Positions 1 to 6,126 of a stretch of DNA of 46,767 bases are shown here, one piece after another. Position 1 is the first letter of the stretch. Each line of letters opens with the position of its first letter. The stretch is from Fibrobacter sp. GTDB lineage: Bacteria > Fibrobacterota > Fibrobacteria > Fibrobacterales > Fibrobacteraceae. The stretch is from NCBI GenBank assembly GCA_024398845.1, contig JAKSIM010000020.1:1-46767 (forward strand), in the 5' to 3' direction. The notes beneath the pieces are model-generated. The model was given only the letters and a program-made list of their open reading frames with translations, ran no database searches and was not told where the DNA came from. Made by a program: the position numbers and the translations under genes.

Positions 1-55
1 CGTCAGGGTGGCTGACGATTGCAAAAGTACGGCGTTTTTCAATTTCTGGATTCAT
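1..55 (-). CDS. prfC: Peptide chain release factor 3, N-terminal fragment (partial)
   Basis: Reading leftward from an ATG at 55, the 18 codons inside the window give MNPEIEKRRTFAIVSHPD before the window edge. RRTFAI-SHPD directly before the expected AGKTT loop is the hallmark N-terminus of RF3, the GTPase that recycles RF1 and RF2 from terminating ribosomes. The elongation-factor relatives LepA and BipA have HIDHG or HVDHG at this point instead. The 5' side carries TTAGTGG-type repeats right up to the start codon and a TATCTTTG promoter motif near 210. Only the start of the gene is present, so the rest is inferred. Confidence 0.8.
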   Translation of the reverse strand, partial: MNPEIEKRRTFAIVSHPD

Positions 56-59
56 GAGG

Positions 60-196
60 AAGTGGTTAGTGGCTAGTGATTAGTGGTTGGTGGTTGACGC
101 CTTCGGCGTCCGCAGCTTCACTCGGTCATATCGGCAAGCAAGCTTACCGCTGCGACACTCGTTTTGCACGCTTTTAGTGGTTAGGTTCTCTCGTCT
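60..196. repeat. TTAGTGG-type repeats, mini-hairpin and TCTCTCGTC repeat
   Basis: Bases 60-95 are a degenerate run of TTAGTGG/TTGGTGG units. A perfect GACGCC-TTC-GGCGTC hairpin follows at 96-110, then a further TTAGTGGTTAGG and TTCTCTCGTC near 174-196. The same two repeat types occur near 2904, 9274, 6642 and 29852. The stretch from 56 to 315 contains no gene. On the minus strand the repeats form the 5' leader of prfC. Confidence 0.7.
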
Positions 197-206
197 TTTT
201 CGCGCA

Positions 207-214
207 CAAAGATA
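207..214 (-). promoter_or_regulatory. TAnnTTTG promoter motif upstream of prfC
   Basis: The minus strand reads TATCTTTG here, about 150 bases upstream of the prfC start. It matches the -7 element TAnnTTTG known from Bacteroidetes, and the same motif recurs before several other genes in this window. The leader between it and prfC is made of repeats. Confidence 0.45.
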
Positions 215-315
215 GAAAAAAGGAACGAGGACGGCAATGTTCGCCTGTACGATGACGCACTCTGTTCCCTTTTTTATTTTTATTTTGAATATGCCCCAAA
301 ACTAGGCAACATTAG

Positions 316-843
316 ATGAAAAACGCCGAAGCAAAAAATAATCGCAAAACACAAAGCAGCCGCGCGCATGTCACGCACGAATTTCCGGCGCTTTTTGCCC
401 CCGACTCCGAAATTTTAATGCTCGGTTCCATCCCCTCACCCAAGTCGCGCGAACAAGGCTTCTACTACGGGCACCCGCAAAACCGCTTCTGGAAGGTGCT
501 GGCGGAGGTTCTGCGCGAACCGGTCCCTGCCACCATCGACGAAAAAAAGGCCATGCTCCTGAAGCACAAAATCGCCCTGTGGGACGTCCTTGACAGTTGC
601 ACCATCGTCGGAGCAAGCGACACGAGCATCGAAGACGTCGTCCCGAACGACATTTCAAAAATAGTCGCGAAAACAAGAATCAAGCGCATCCTTTGCACGG
701 GCGCCACCGCACACAAGCTTTACCAAAAATACTGCGAAGCGGGAACCGGCATGCCAGCCATCAAACTGCCGTCCACCTCCCCCGCCAACTGCGCCGTCAA
801 ATTTGAGAAACTCGTCGAAATTTACAAGAAAGCCATTAGATAA
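316..843 (+). CDS. DNA-deoxyinosine (hypoxanthine) glycosylase, uracil-DNA glycosylase superfamily
   Basis: This 175-aa protein resembles the single-domain DNA-deoxyinosine glycosylases of the uracil-DNA glycosylase superfamily, which remove deaminated adenine to start base excision repair in the cytoplasm. The visible hallmarks are the GSIPS active-site loop at 37-41 (LMLGSIPSPKS), then YYGHPQNRFW at 50-59, and the C-terminal LPSTSPAN loop near 146-153, which corresponds to the DNA-intercalating motif. The length is normal for the family. The ATG at 316 has no clear Shine-Dalgarno sequence. The first ~20 residues are polar and not conserved-looking, so a later start is possible. It stands alone, on the opposite strand from prfC. 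Confidence 0.85.
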   Translation: MKNAEAKNNRKTQSSRAHVTHEFPALFAPDSEILMLGSIPSPKSREQGFYYGHPQNRFWKVLAEVLREPVPATIDEKKAMLLKHKIALWDVLDSCTIVGASDTSIEDVVPNDISKIVAKTRIKRILCTGATAHKLYQKYCEAGTGMPAIKLPSTSPANCAVKFEKLVEIYKKAIR

Positions 844-1187
844 AAGCGCCCTATCGCGGTATTCAAAAAAATCAGACGATTCCTCAAAATTTTTTGATTT
901 TAGGTTACCTCTAAAAATTCAATTTTTAATTTGACACAGTCCACTCCGCTTGCTCGGCAAATGCAGGATTACATCACCTATTTTTTACATGGGATATGAT
1001 TGTTGGAATTTGTATTCTTCCTTTAAAAAAGGGGCTTTTTTGAATAAAAAACATTTTTCTTGAAATTTTTTCTTGAATTTTGACAACAATTGTTGTTTTT
1101 CTTGACAACGTTGAATTTGCATTTTTGTTCAAAATTTTTGAGTGCTTTACTATTTTTTTTGAGGGTAATTTTTTTTAGGAGAACATC
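844..1187. other. AT-rich intergenic region, xylanase control region
   Basis: No gene is visible in these 344 bases. The right half holds long T tracts, two TTGACA hexamers (1080-1085 and 1102-1107), a perfect 14-bp palindrome and a TACTAT at 1149-1154 that could be a -10. The xylanase Shine-Dalgarno AGGAG lies at 1177-1182. I cannot assign a single promoter with confidence. Confidence 0.5.
1083..1096. promoter_or_regulatory. Perfect 14-bp palindrome (candidate operator) before the xylanase gene
   Basis: ACAACAATTGTTGT is a perfect palindrome overlapping the TTGACA at 1080-1085, about 90 bases upstream of the xylanase start. Its position over a possible -35 suggests an operator, which is inference. 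No other copy was seen in the window. Confidence 0.35.
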
Positions 1188-2279
1188 ATGGGTAAAAAAA
1201 TATCGACCGTCCTTAAGGCAGGCATTATTCTTGCATTTGGCTTATGCGCCACAAGTGCCATGGCCGACGATTTCGACGCTTGTAAAGAGCAAGGCGGACA
1301 TACGGGGCAAGGAACAACAAACCGCGGCCAAAGCGACGTGAGCGTCAAGGACGCCATCCCCAATTCCATTTACCATTACGAAATTTGGTACCAGGGTGGC
1401 AACAACTCCATGACCTACTACGAGGACGGTACGTTCTCCGCTGAATGGAACAGTTCCAACGACTTCTTGGCACGCGTTGGCCTCAAGTACAAGAGCGACA
1501 AGACCTATCAGGAACTGAGCCCCATCAGCGCCGATTACAAGTTTACCAAGGGATACGGCAACGCCAGCTACTCTTACATAGGCATTTACGGCTGGACAGA
1601 AAACCCGCTTTCTGAATACTACATTACAGAAGACTGGTTCGGTGGCAAGCCTAATCCGGGGAACAGAGTGGGCGAAGTCCAGGTGGACGGTGATACCTAC
1701 GACATCTACACCAACACCCGCTATAACGCCCCCTCCATTTTGGACCACAACGAAACATTCACGCAATATTTCAGCGTCCGCCGCAATGCCCGCCAATGCG
1801 GTCACATCGATATTTCCGCTCACATGAAGGCGTGGGAAAAGTTCGGATTCAAGGGCATGCTCTACGAGGCTAAGCTCCTGGTTGAAGCCGGTGGTGGCGC
1901 TTCGGGCAAGATTGACTTCGACGTTTTGCGCATGCAGGACGCCAACACGATTGCCGCGGCCCAGTCCAGTTCCTCCGAACCGGAATCCAGCAGTTCTTCT
2001 GAAAACGCCCCCGCCTCCAGTTCCGAAATGGTTCCGGCATCCAGTTCTAATGCCGATCCGGCCTCCAGCAGCACCACCCCGGATGCCATCCGCACCGCTG
2101 TCTCCTTCCAGAGCACTGCAGGCACTTACCAAGTGTTCGACATGCTCGGCAAGTACATGGGAAAAGTGGAAATCTTCGAAGGTTCTTCCATGACCCAACT
2201 CATCAAGAGTACGTTTGGAAAGGCTGGCGTTTACATGGTGAAGCAAAACGGGCTCACGTCCGTAATTTCCGTAAAATAA
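1188..2279 (+). CDS. Secreted endo-1,4-beta-xylanase, glycoside hydrolase family 11
   Basis: This 363-aa secreted enzyme should cut beta-1,4-xylan outside the cell. A signal peptide covers about residues 1-26 (ending ATSAMA). The family 11 jelly roll spans about 55-250. The expected nucleophile is Glu143 in LSEYYITEDW and the acid/base is Glu233 in LLVEAGGGASG. QYFSVR at 193-198 is also typical. A Ser/Pro/Ala-rich linker (about 257-300) leads to a C-terminal module (about 304-363) with VFDMLGKYMG and GVYMVKQNG. That module resembles type IX secretion sorting domains and is common on fibrolytic enzymes of this group. The start is supported by AGGAG six bases upstream. It is monocistronic, with a strong terminator behind it. 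Confidence 0.95.
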   Translation: MGKKISTVLKAGIILAFGLCATSAMADDFDACKEQGGHTGQGTTNRGQSDVSVKDAIPNSIYHYEIWYQGGNNSMTYYEDGTFSAEWNSSNDFLARVGLKYKSDKTYQELSPISADYKFTKGYGNASYSYIGIYGWTENPLSEYYITEDWFGGKPNPGNRVGEVQVDGDTYDIYTNTRYNAPSILDHNETFTQYFSVRRNARQCGHIDISAHMKAWEKFGFKGMLYEAKLLVEAGGGASGKIDFDVLRMQDANTIAAAQSSSSEPESSSSSENAPASSSEMVPASSSNADPASSSTTPDAIRTAVSFQSTAGTYQVFDMLGKYMGKVEIFEGSSMTQLIKSTFGKAGVYMVKQNGLTSVISVK

Positions 2280-2310
2280 CGCAAGCCATATTGACGGCAA
2301 ATCTAAGCGA

Positions 2311-2337
2311 GCACCCCCGATTCGGGAGTGCTTTTTT
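2311..2337 (+). terminator. Rho-independent terminator of the xylanase gene
   Basis: GCACCCCCGA and TTCGGGAGTGC form a GC-rich stem with one mismatch, followed by six T residues. It sits about 30 bases after the xylanase stop codon. Confidence 0.85.
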
Positions 2338-2452
2338 GATTTTAGCGCTAGCGGTGATGCCGTGAGCTGAATACGGCGAGTATTAACGAGCCGTTGAAGC
2401 GAGAGCTAGCGCCTGTCAGAACGCTTTTTTGATTTTAGCGCTAGCGGTGATG
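2330..2452. repeat. 30-bp direct repeat duplicating the 3' end of rlmH
   Basis: Bases 2330-2359 and 2423-2452 are identical over 30 bases, beginning GCTTTTTTGATTTTAGCG and ending CTAGCGGTGATG. The second copy contains the last codons and TAG stop of rlmH. The first copy follows the xylanase terminator. The 63 bases between them hold no gene but contain a reworded repeat of GCTAGCG. Confidence 0.85.
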
Positions 2453-2902
2453 ATACGGGTGATTCTGCATCACCATCTGCACACGGTACAGTTGCTCCAC
2501 GGTAATCACGCGGGCATGGTCGTGCGTAAAAGTCAAGGGCGAAAGCGAAAGCAACAAGTCCGCCGACTTCTTCAAATTTTCGTCAATGCCGTAAGCCGAA
2601 CCAATCAAGAATACGATATTCCCCGGGAAGCGCGCCTGCAGCGTATCGGCAAGCTTCACCGTATCCATCAGCTTGCCCTCTTCGGACAAAATAACGCGTT
2701 TGTATTCATTACGCGGGAATTTCTTCTCGAAAAGAGCCGCCTCCTGCGCCAAGGACTGCACACGATCATCCAACTTGGATTCCTTGAGTTCCACGACTTC
2801 CAATGGCTTCGCGGAGGTGCGCAAACGCTTTACATACTTTTCGACCTCGTCCGCTATAAATGGCGAACCGGCCTTACCGAAAACAGCTAAAACCCATTTC
2901 AT
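2441..2902 (-). CDS. rlmH: 23S rRNA (pseudouridine1915-N3)-methyltransferase RlmH
   Basis: This 153-aa SPOUT-class enzyme methylates pseudouridine 1915 in helix 69 of 23S rRNA. The family signatures are present: VILSEEGKLMDT in the middle, the SAM-binding knot FLIGSAYGID near 100-109, and the C-terminal block from LSLSPLTF to VEQLYRVQ. It ends in HPYHHR, close to the usual HPYHR. Length is normal. The upstream neighbour on the same strand is a metallophosphoesterase, separated by a 100-bp repeat element that reaches to within two bases of the start codon and leaves no visible Shine-Dalgarno. The 3' end is duplicated downstream. Confidence 0.95.
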   Translation of the reverse strand: MKWVLAVFGKAGSPFIADEVEKYVKRLRTSAKPLEVVELKESKLDDRVQSLAQEAALFEKKFPRNEYKRVILSEEGKLMDTVKLADTLQARFPGNIVFLIGSAYGIDENLKKSADLLLSLSPLTFTHDHARVITVEQLYRVQMVMQNHPYHHR

Positions 2903-2903
2903 A

Positions 2904-3004
2904 GATTAGTGGTTGGTGGTTAGTGGTTGGTGGTTAGTGGGCGGCTACGCCGCCATTATTTTAATGTTTACGGAATCGAAGATTCCTAACCACTGTTTAC
3001 TAAC
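2904..3004. repeat. TTAGTGG-type intergenic element with GGCGGC hairpin
   Basis: It contains alternating TTAGTGG and TTGGTGG units (2904-2939), then a perfect GGCGGC-TAC-GCCGCC hairpin (2940-2954), an AT-rich middle, and AACCACTGTTTACTAACC at the far end. The ends are imperfect inverted repeats of each other (TTAGTGGTT against AACCACT). A second copy with the same order lies at 9274-9371. It fills the gap between the phosphoesterase stop and the rlmH start. Confidence 0.8.
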
Positions 3005-3733
3005 CTACCTTCCGACGGCTAGGCGTTCAATCAAGAAGGCAGGCATTCCGGCTTTGCGCATGCGCTCCTGCGTTTGTAAAACGTCGTACTGCACGCGAAT
3101 AAGGCGCACACAGCGAGTATCGGTATCAAGCAAACACCAGCAAGCTCGCGGATCACGGTCACGCGGCTGACCAACGCTACCCACGTTCACAAGCAAGCGT
3201 TCGGTATCGGCAATTACGTATTCGTACTCGTCCAAAATCTTTGGTATCGCCATCGGGCGGCTCGCAACAATGACCGGACTATGCGTGTGGCCAACAAAGC
3301 AATAGGTACCCACAAAATGGTCAAAGGCGTCCAAAGCATCTTCCAAATCCGTCACATAGACCCAGTCAGCCGGAGAAAGCGGAGAAGCATGAACAAAAGT
3401 TATATCATTCTCTTCAAAAATATACGGAAGTGACTTCATGTAGGCAAGAGATTCAGCGCTCAAATGTTTTTGAGTCCATTCAATCGCCTGCTTGGCATAA
3501 GGATTAAACCCTACGCTGGACTCGTACTTGATTCCCACACTGTCGTGATTACCAATCAAGCACACGTCCATATGTTCTTTTGCCAGTTTGACGCATTCAT
3601 CAGCGTCAACACCATAACCCACTAAATCACCAAGGCAAATTCGCTTCTCAACGCCGTTTTCGTCCATGGACTGGAGAACCGCTTCAAAAGCTGTGGCATT
3701 GGAATGAATATCAGAACAGATTCCATAAAGCAT
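3005..3733 (-). CDS. Metallophosphoesterase (calcineurin-like)
   Basis: This 242-aa cytoplasmic protein carries all five motifs of the dinuclear-metal calcineurin-like phosphoesterases: SDIHSN (Asp8, His10), GDLVGYG (Asp36), GNHD (61-64), VHAS (His115) and GHTHSP (His149, His151). NVGSVGQPRD follows near 189-198. The layout and length match the YfcE/MJ0936-like single-domain phosphodiesterases, whose substrates vary, so the substrate here is not known. It is transcribed divergently from slyD with a 99-bp gap, and rlmH lies downstream after a repeat element. Confidence 0.9.
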   Translation of the reverse strand: MLYGICSDIHSNATAFEAVLQSMDENGVEKRICLGDLVGYGVDADECVKLAKEHMDVCLIGNHDSVGIKYESSVGFNPYAKQAIEWTQKHLSAESLAYMKSLPYIFEENDITFVHASPLSPADWVYVTDLEDALDAFDHFVGTYCFVGHTHSPVIVASRPMAIPKILDEYEYVIADTERLLVNVGSVGQPRDRDPRACWCLLDTDTRCVRLIRVQYDVLQTQERMRKAGMPAFLIERLAVGR

Positions 3734-3817
3734 GTGGTTAATTTAACAATTAGCGGCACCATCGGAACAAAAAACAATTAAAAAAAAGCCTGTAATACAA
3801 CACTCTCGTCAATTTTC

Positions 3818-3825
3818 TATATTTG
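3818..3825 (+). promoter_or_regulatory. TAnnTTTG promoter motif directly before slyD
   Basis: TATATTTG ends seven bases before the slyD ATG at 3833. If it is the -7 element, the transcript would start within a few bases of the start codon, giving a nearly leaderless mRNA. No Shine-Dalgarno is present, which fits. Confidence 0.5.
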
Positions 3826-3832
3826 CCACCGT

Positions 3833-4465
3833 ATGGACGTCATAGAAGACAAGACAAAGGTAAGCATCGCTTACGTTCTCAAAGAAAAAACAGGCAGAAT
3901 TCTCGAAGAGGTTCCCGCCAAATACCCCTTTGTCTATATCCACGGCTACAACAACATTATCCCCGGCCTAGAAACGGCTCTTGTCGGCCGCAAACTCGGC
4001 GAAAAGTTCTCCGTCGAAATTCCTAGCGACCTCGGCTACGGCGCTTACCGCGACGACCTGGTGCTTCAAGTCCCCAAAGCCGAACTTGAAGACGTCGGTG
4101 AACTCTGGCTCGGGATGGAACTCGAAATGTTCATGGACAACGACATCCGCGAATTCCAATTGCCCGATACAGCCGATGAATTCTGCGATGACTTGAACTT
4201 GGATGACGATGACAGCGACGGCATTTATATTGTAAAGGAAATCTACAAGGATACGGTTCTTGTTGACGGAAACCACCCCTTTGCCGGCAAGGACTTGATT
4301 TTTGAAGTGGAAGTCATCGCCATCGAAGCCCCGAGTTTCACCGAACTTGAAACAGGCTTCCCAGACCACGAAGACGACTACGACGACAATTTTGGTGACA
4401 ACTACGAAGACCACTACGACAACGACGGTGGTTTTAACGAAAACGAAAATAGGAGATGGCGCTAA
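3833..4465 (+). CDS. slyD: FKBP-type peptidyl-prolyl cis-trans isomerase, SlyD-like
   Basis: This 210-aa protein matches the SlyD class of FKBP prolyl isomerases with an inserted chaperone flap. The FKBP part is split around the insert: IHGYNNIIPGLETALVG near 43-59 and VDGNHPFAGKDLIFEVEV near 143-160. The first ~165 residues are family-like. The tail (about 170-210) is Asp/Asn/Glu-rich and lacks the His/Cys cluster that lets E. coli SlyD bind nickel, so metal delivery is doubtful. Its stop overlaps the rpiA start (TAATG), so the two genes are probably co-translated. Confidence 0.9.
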   Translation: MDVIEDKTKVSIAYVLKEKTGRILEEVPAKYPFVYIHGYNNIIPGLETALVGRKLGEKFSVEIPSDLGYGAYRDDLVLQVPKAELEDVGELWLGMELEMFMDNDIREFQLPDTADEFCDDLNLDDDDSDGIYIVKEIYKDTVLVDGNHPFAGKDLIFEVEVIAIEAPSFTELETGFPDHEDDYDDNFGDNYEDHYDNDGGFNENENRRWR

Positions 4466-5154
4466 TGGCCTCTATGGACGAACTTAAAAAAGCGGCTGGC
4501 GTACGCGCAGCCAACATGATCAAGGATGGAATGACCGTGGGGCTTGGTACGGGAAGTACCGCGGCTCACATGGTGAACCGTCTCGCCGAACGCATCAAGA
4601 CCGAAGGCATCCATGTGACAGGCGTGAGCACCAGCTGGAGCACCACACTCCAATGCCGTAGCCTTGGAATCCCGCTCAAGGAAATGGGCGAAGTCAGCCA
4701 TCTTGACATGGTCATTGACGGAGCCGACGAAATCGACAGCGACAAGAACCTTATCAAGGGCCGCGGTGCAGCACACCTCCTCGAGAAGATTGTCGCCTCC
4801 ATGACGGACGAATACATTATTATTGCGGACTCCGGTAAAAAGGTAAATAAGCTCGGTGAAAAGTTCGCCGTTCCTCTTGAAATCATCCCGGGAGCCATCG
4901 CTGTTGTAACCGAGCGCGTCAAGAAACTTGGAGGTGAAGTCAAGGTACGCATGGGCGCTCCCGGCAAGGACGGTCCGGTCATTAGCGATTCCGGCAACCT
5001 CATTGCCGACGCCAAGTTCGGTCTCATTGACGATGCAGACAAACTTGCTCGTAATCTTGAGCACATCGTAGGCATCGTGGGGCACGGTCTCTTTGTAGGC
5101 ATGGCAACCAAGGTCATCTTGGCCGACGCCGAAAAGGGTCTCATCGAATTCTAA
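4465..5154 (+). CDS. rpiA: Ribose-5-phosphate isomerase A
   Basis: RpiA interconverts ribose 5-phosphate and ribulose 5-phosphate in the non-oxidative pentose phosphate pathway. The sequence shows the phosphate loop GLGTGSTAAHMV, the active-site DGADEID and the KGRGAAHLLEKIV block, all in the expected order. The length (229 aa from this start) fits the family. Two in-frame ATGs lie upstream at 4456 and 4462-4465. I choose 4465 because it overlaps the slyD stop as TAATG and has AGGAG about ten bases upstream, while the ATG at 4456 would sit directly on that Shine-Dalgarno. Confidence 0.95.
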   Translation: MASMDELKKAAGVRAANMIKDGMTVGLGTGSTAAHMVNRLAERIKTEGIHVTGVSTSWSTTLQCRSLGIPLKEMGEVSHLDMVIDGADEIDSDKNLIKGRGAAHLLEKIVASMTDEYIIIADSGKKVNKLGEKFAVPLEIIPGAIAVVTERVKKLGGEVKVRMGAPGKDGPVISDSGNLIADAKFGLIDDADKLARNLEHIVGIVGHGLFVGMATKVILADAEKGLIEF

Positions 5155-5207
5155 AATTCACTAGCGGGATTCCAACGGGTTCCGCCACATTTATATTTGC
5201 AAAACAT

Positions 5208-5235
5208 AAAACCCCGGTCCTAAGACCGGGGTTTT
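5208..5235. terminator. Bidirectional terminator between rpiA and the 5261 gene
   Basis: AAAACCCCGGTC and GACCGGGGTTTT form a perfect 12-bp stem with a four-base loop, flanked by A and T runs on both strands. It lies between two convergent genes and can serve both. Confidence 0.9.
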
Positions 5236-5260
5236 ATTTAAGCTTTTAAAAGCTTCGTGA

Positions 5261-5893
5261 CTATGCTTCGTCGTCGGAGAGTTCCGGAGCCTTCTTGATC
5301 ACGTTGCGGCGGCCATAACGGACCTTGGTCGGATCGAAGGTGTTTTCAACTGCAGCAGCCGGAGCTTCGGCAACCGGAGCAACCGGAGCAGCTTCCACAG
5401 CGGGAGCAGCCGGAGTTTCAACCGGAATACGCGGAGCGAGCGGACGGCGAGCTTCAGCAGCCGGGGCTTCAGCGGCAACCGGAGCAGCAGCAGGAGCCTG
5501 GGCGGCTTCGGCGGCAGGAGCTTCGGCATTGAATTCACGACGCGGACGGTCAGGACGACCATCACGACGGTCACGGCGCGGACCACGGTCCTGACGCTGT
5601 TCATTGCGGTCACGATTCTGAGCCGGCTGGGCCTGAGCACTCTTGTCACCGCGCTTATCGTTATTGTTGTTCTGACGATCTTTGTTACGATTGTCCTTAT
5701 TGTTGCGTTCACCGCGCTGAGCCATTTCCTGTGCGTTGATAGGACGGCGAGAACCCGGTTTCAGGTTCATATCCGGGGTGAGCTTTTTAACAATCGGGGT
5801 ATGGAGATTGTCGAGAATCTTGCTAACCTTCGAGAGGATAACAATGCACAGAATCACTGCAATGAGTGAAAGTGCGAGAGCGATATATTCCAT
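5261..5893 (-). CDS. Membrane-anchored low-complexity protein, function unknown
   Basis: I do not recognise this 210-aa protein. Residues 4-25 form one hydrophobic helix with few charges before it, followed by KVSKILDNLH. The rest is disordered: an Asn/Asp/Arg/Gln-rich stretch (about 55-120) with many RD and RDR pairs, then an Ala/Pro/Glu-rich stretch of AEAPAAEA-like repeats (about 120-190), ending in an acidic SDDEA tail. The basic and acidic blocks suggest a membrane-tethered protein that binds RNA or an acidic partner, which is only inference. It is preceded by a ~200-base structured leader. Confidence 0.7.
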   Translation of the reverse strand: MEYIALALSLIAVILCIVILSKVSKILDNLHTPIVKKLTPDMNLKPGSRRPINAQEMAQRGERNNKDNRNKDRQNNNNDKRGDKSAQAQPAQNRDRNEQRQDRGPRRDRRDGRPDRPRREFNAEAPAAEAAQAPAAAPVAAEAPAAEARRPLAPRIPVETPAAPAVEAAPVAPVAEAPAAAVENTFDPTKVRYGRRNVIKKAPELSDDEA

Positions 5894-6095
5894 CTGGGCA
5901 CCTCATAAGTAAGGGTTAAACCACAACTGCAAGCTGGAAAAGACCGGCAGAAGGGGTGATTGCGTGTGTGTTTATGTAAGGGCCATCTTAATAGCGCTTC
6001 TGCAGAAGCTTGACGGCCAGGGGGCTCCGGAAGGCAAAGCCAGTCCGCGAAGCAGGGGTGGTTTTCGCCGAAGCGAAAAACCGAAGGCAATCACG
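5894..6095 (-). ncRNA. Candidate structured 5' leader RNA upstream of the 5261 gene
   Basis: On the minus strand a TAAATTTG promoter motif (6100-6107) precedes about 200 bases without a gene that are rich in hairpins. The first is a stem with a C(UUCG)G tetraloop at about 6061-6083. A GGCC-closed stem near 5983-6020 encloses the palindrome CTTCTGCAGAAG (5998-6009). An 8-bp long-range pairing of GTGATTGC with GCAATCAC (6087-6094 with 5956-5963) could close the whole. It matches no RNA class I know. It may be a cis-regulatory leader or a separate small RNA. Confidence 0.4.
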
Positions 6096-6099
6096 GCAG

Positions 6100-6107
6100 C
6101 AAATTTA
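6100..6107 (-). promoter_or_regulatory. TAnnTTTG promoter motif for the structured leader and the 5261 gene
   Basis: The minus strand reads TAAATTTG, 20 bases beyond the aminotransferase stop codon and about 207 bases before the start of the 5261 gene. It fits the motif seen before other genes here. Confidence 0.4.
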
Positions 6108-6126
6108 CAAAAAAATTCTGAAAACG

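Noticed and set aside
60..110. TTAGTGG units as a CRISPR array
   Set aside because: Units are seven bases long and back to back, with no unique spacers.
5192..5235. A tiny RNA between a TATATTTG and the bidirectional terminator
   Set aside because: The motif is 16 bases before a terminator stem and no gene follows. It is most likely chance in an AT-rich spot.
5894..6126. SRP RNA (4.5S) from a CCGGAAGG loop on the plus strand
   Set aside because: The GGAA tetraloop context resembles SRP at a few bases, but the conserved asymmetric loop sequence GGAAGCA is missing.
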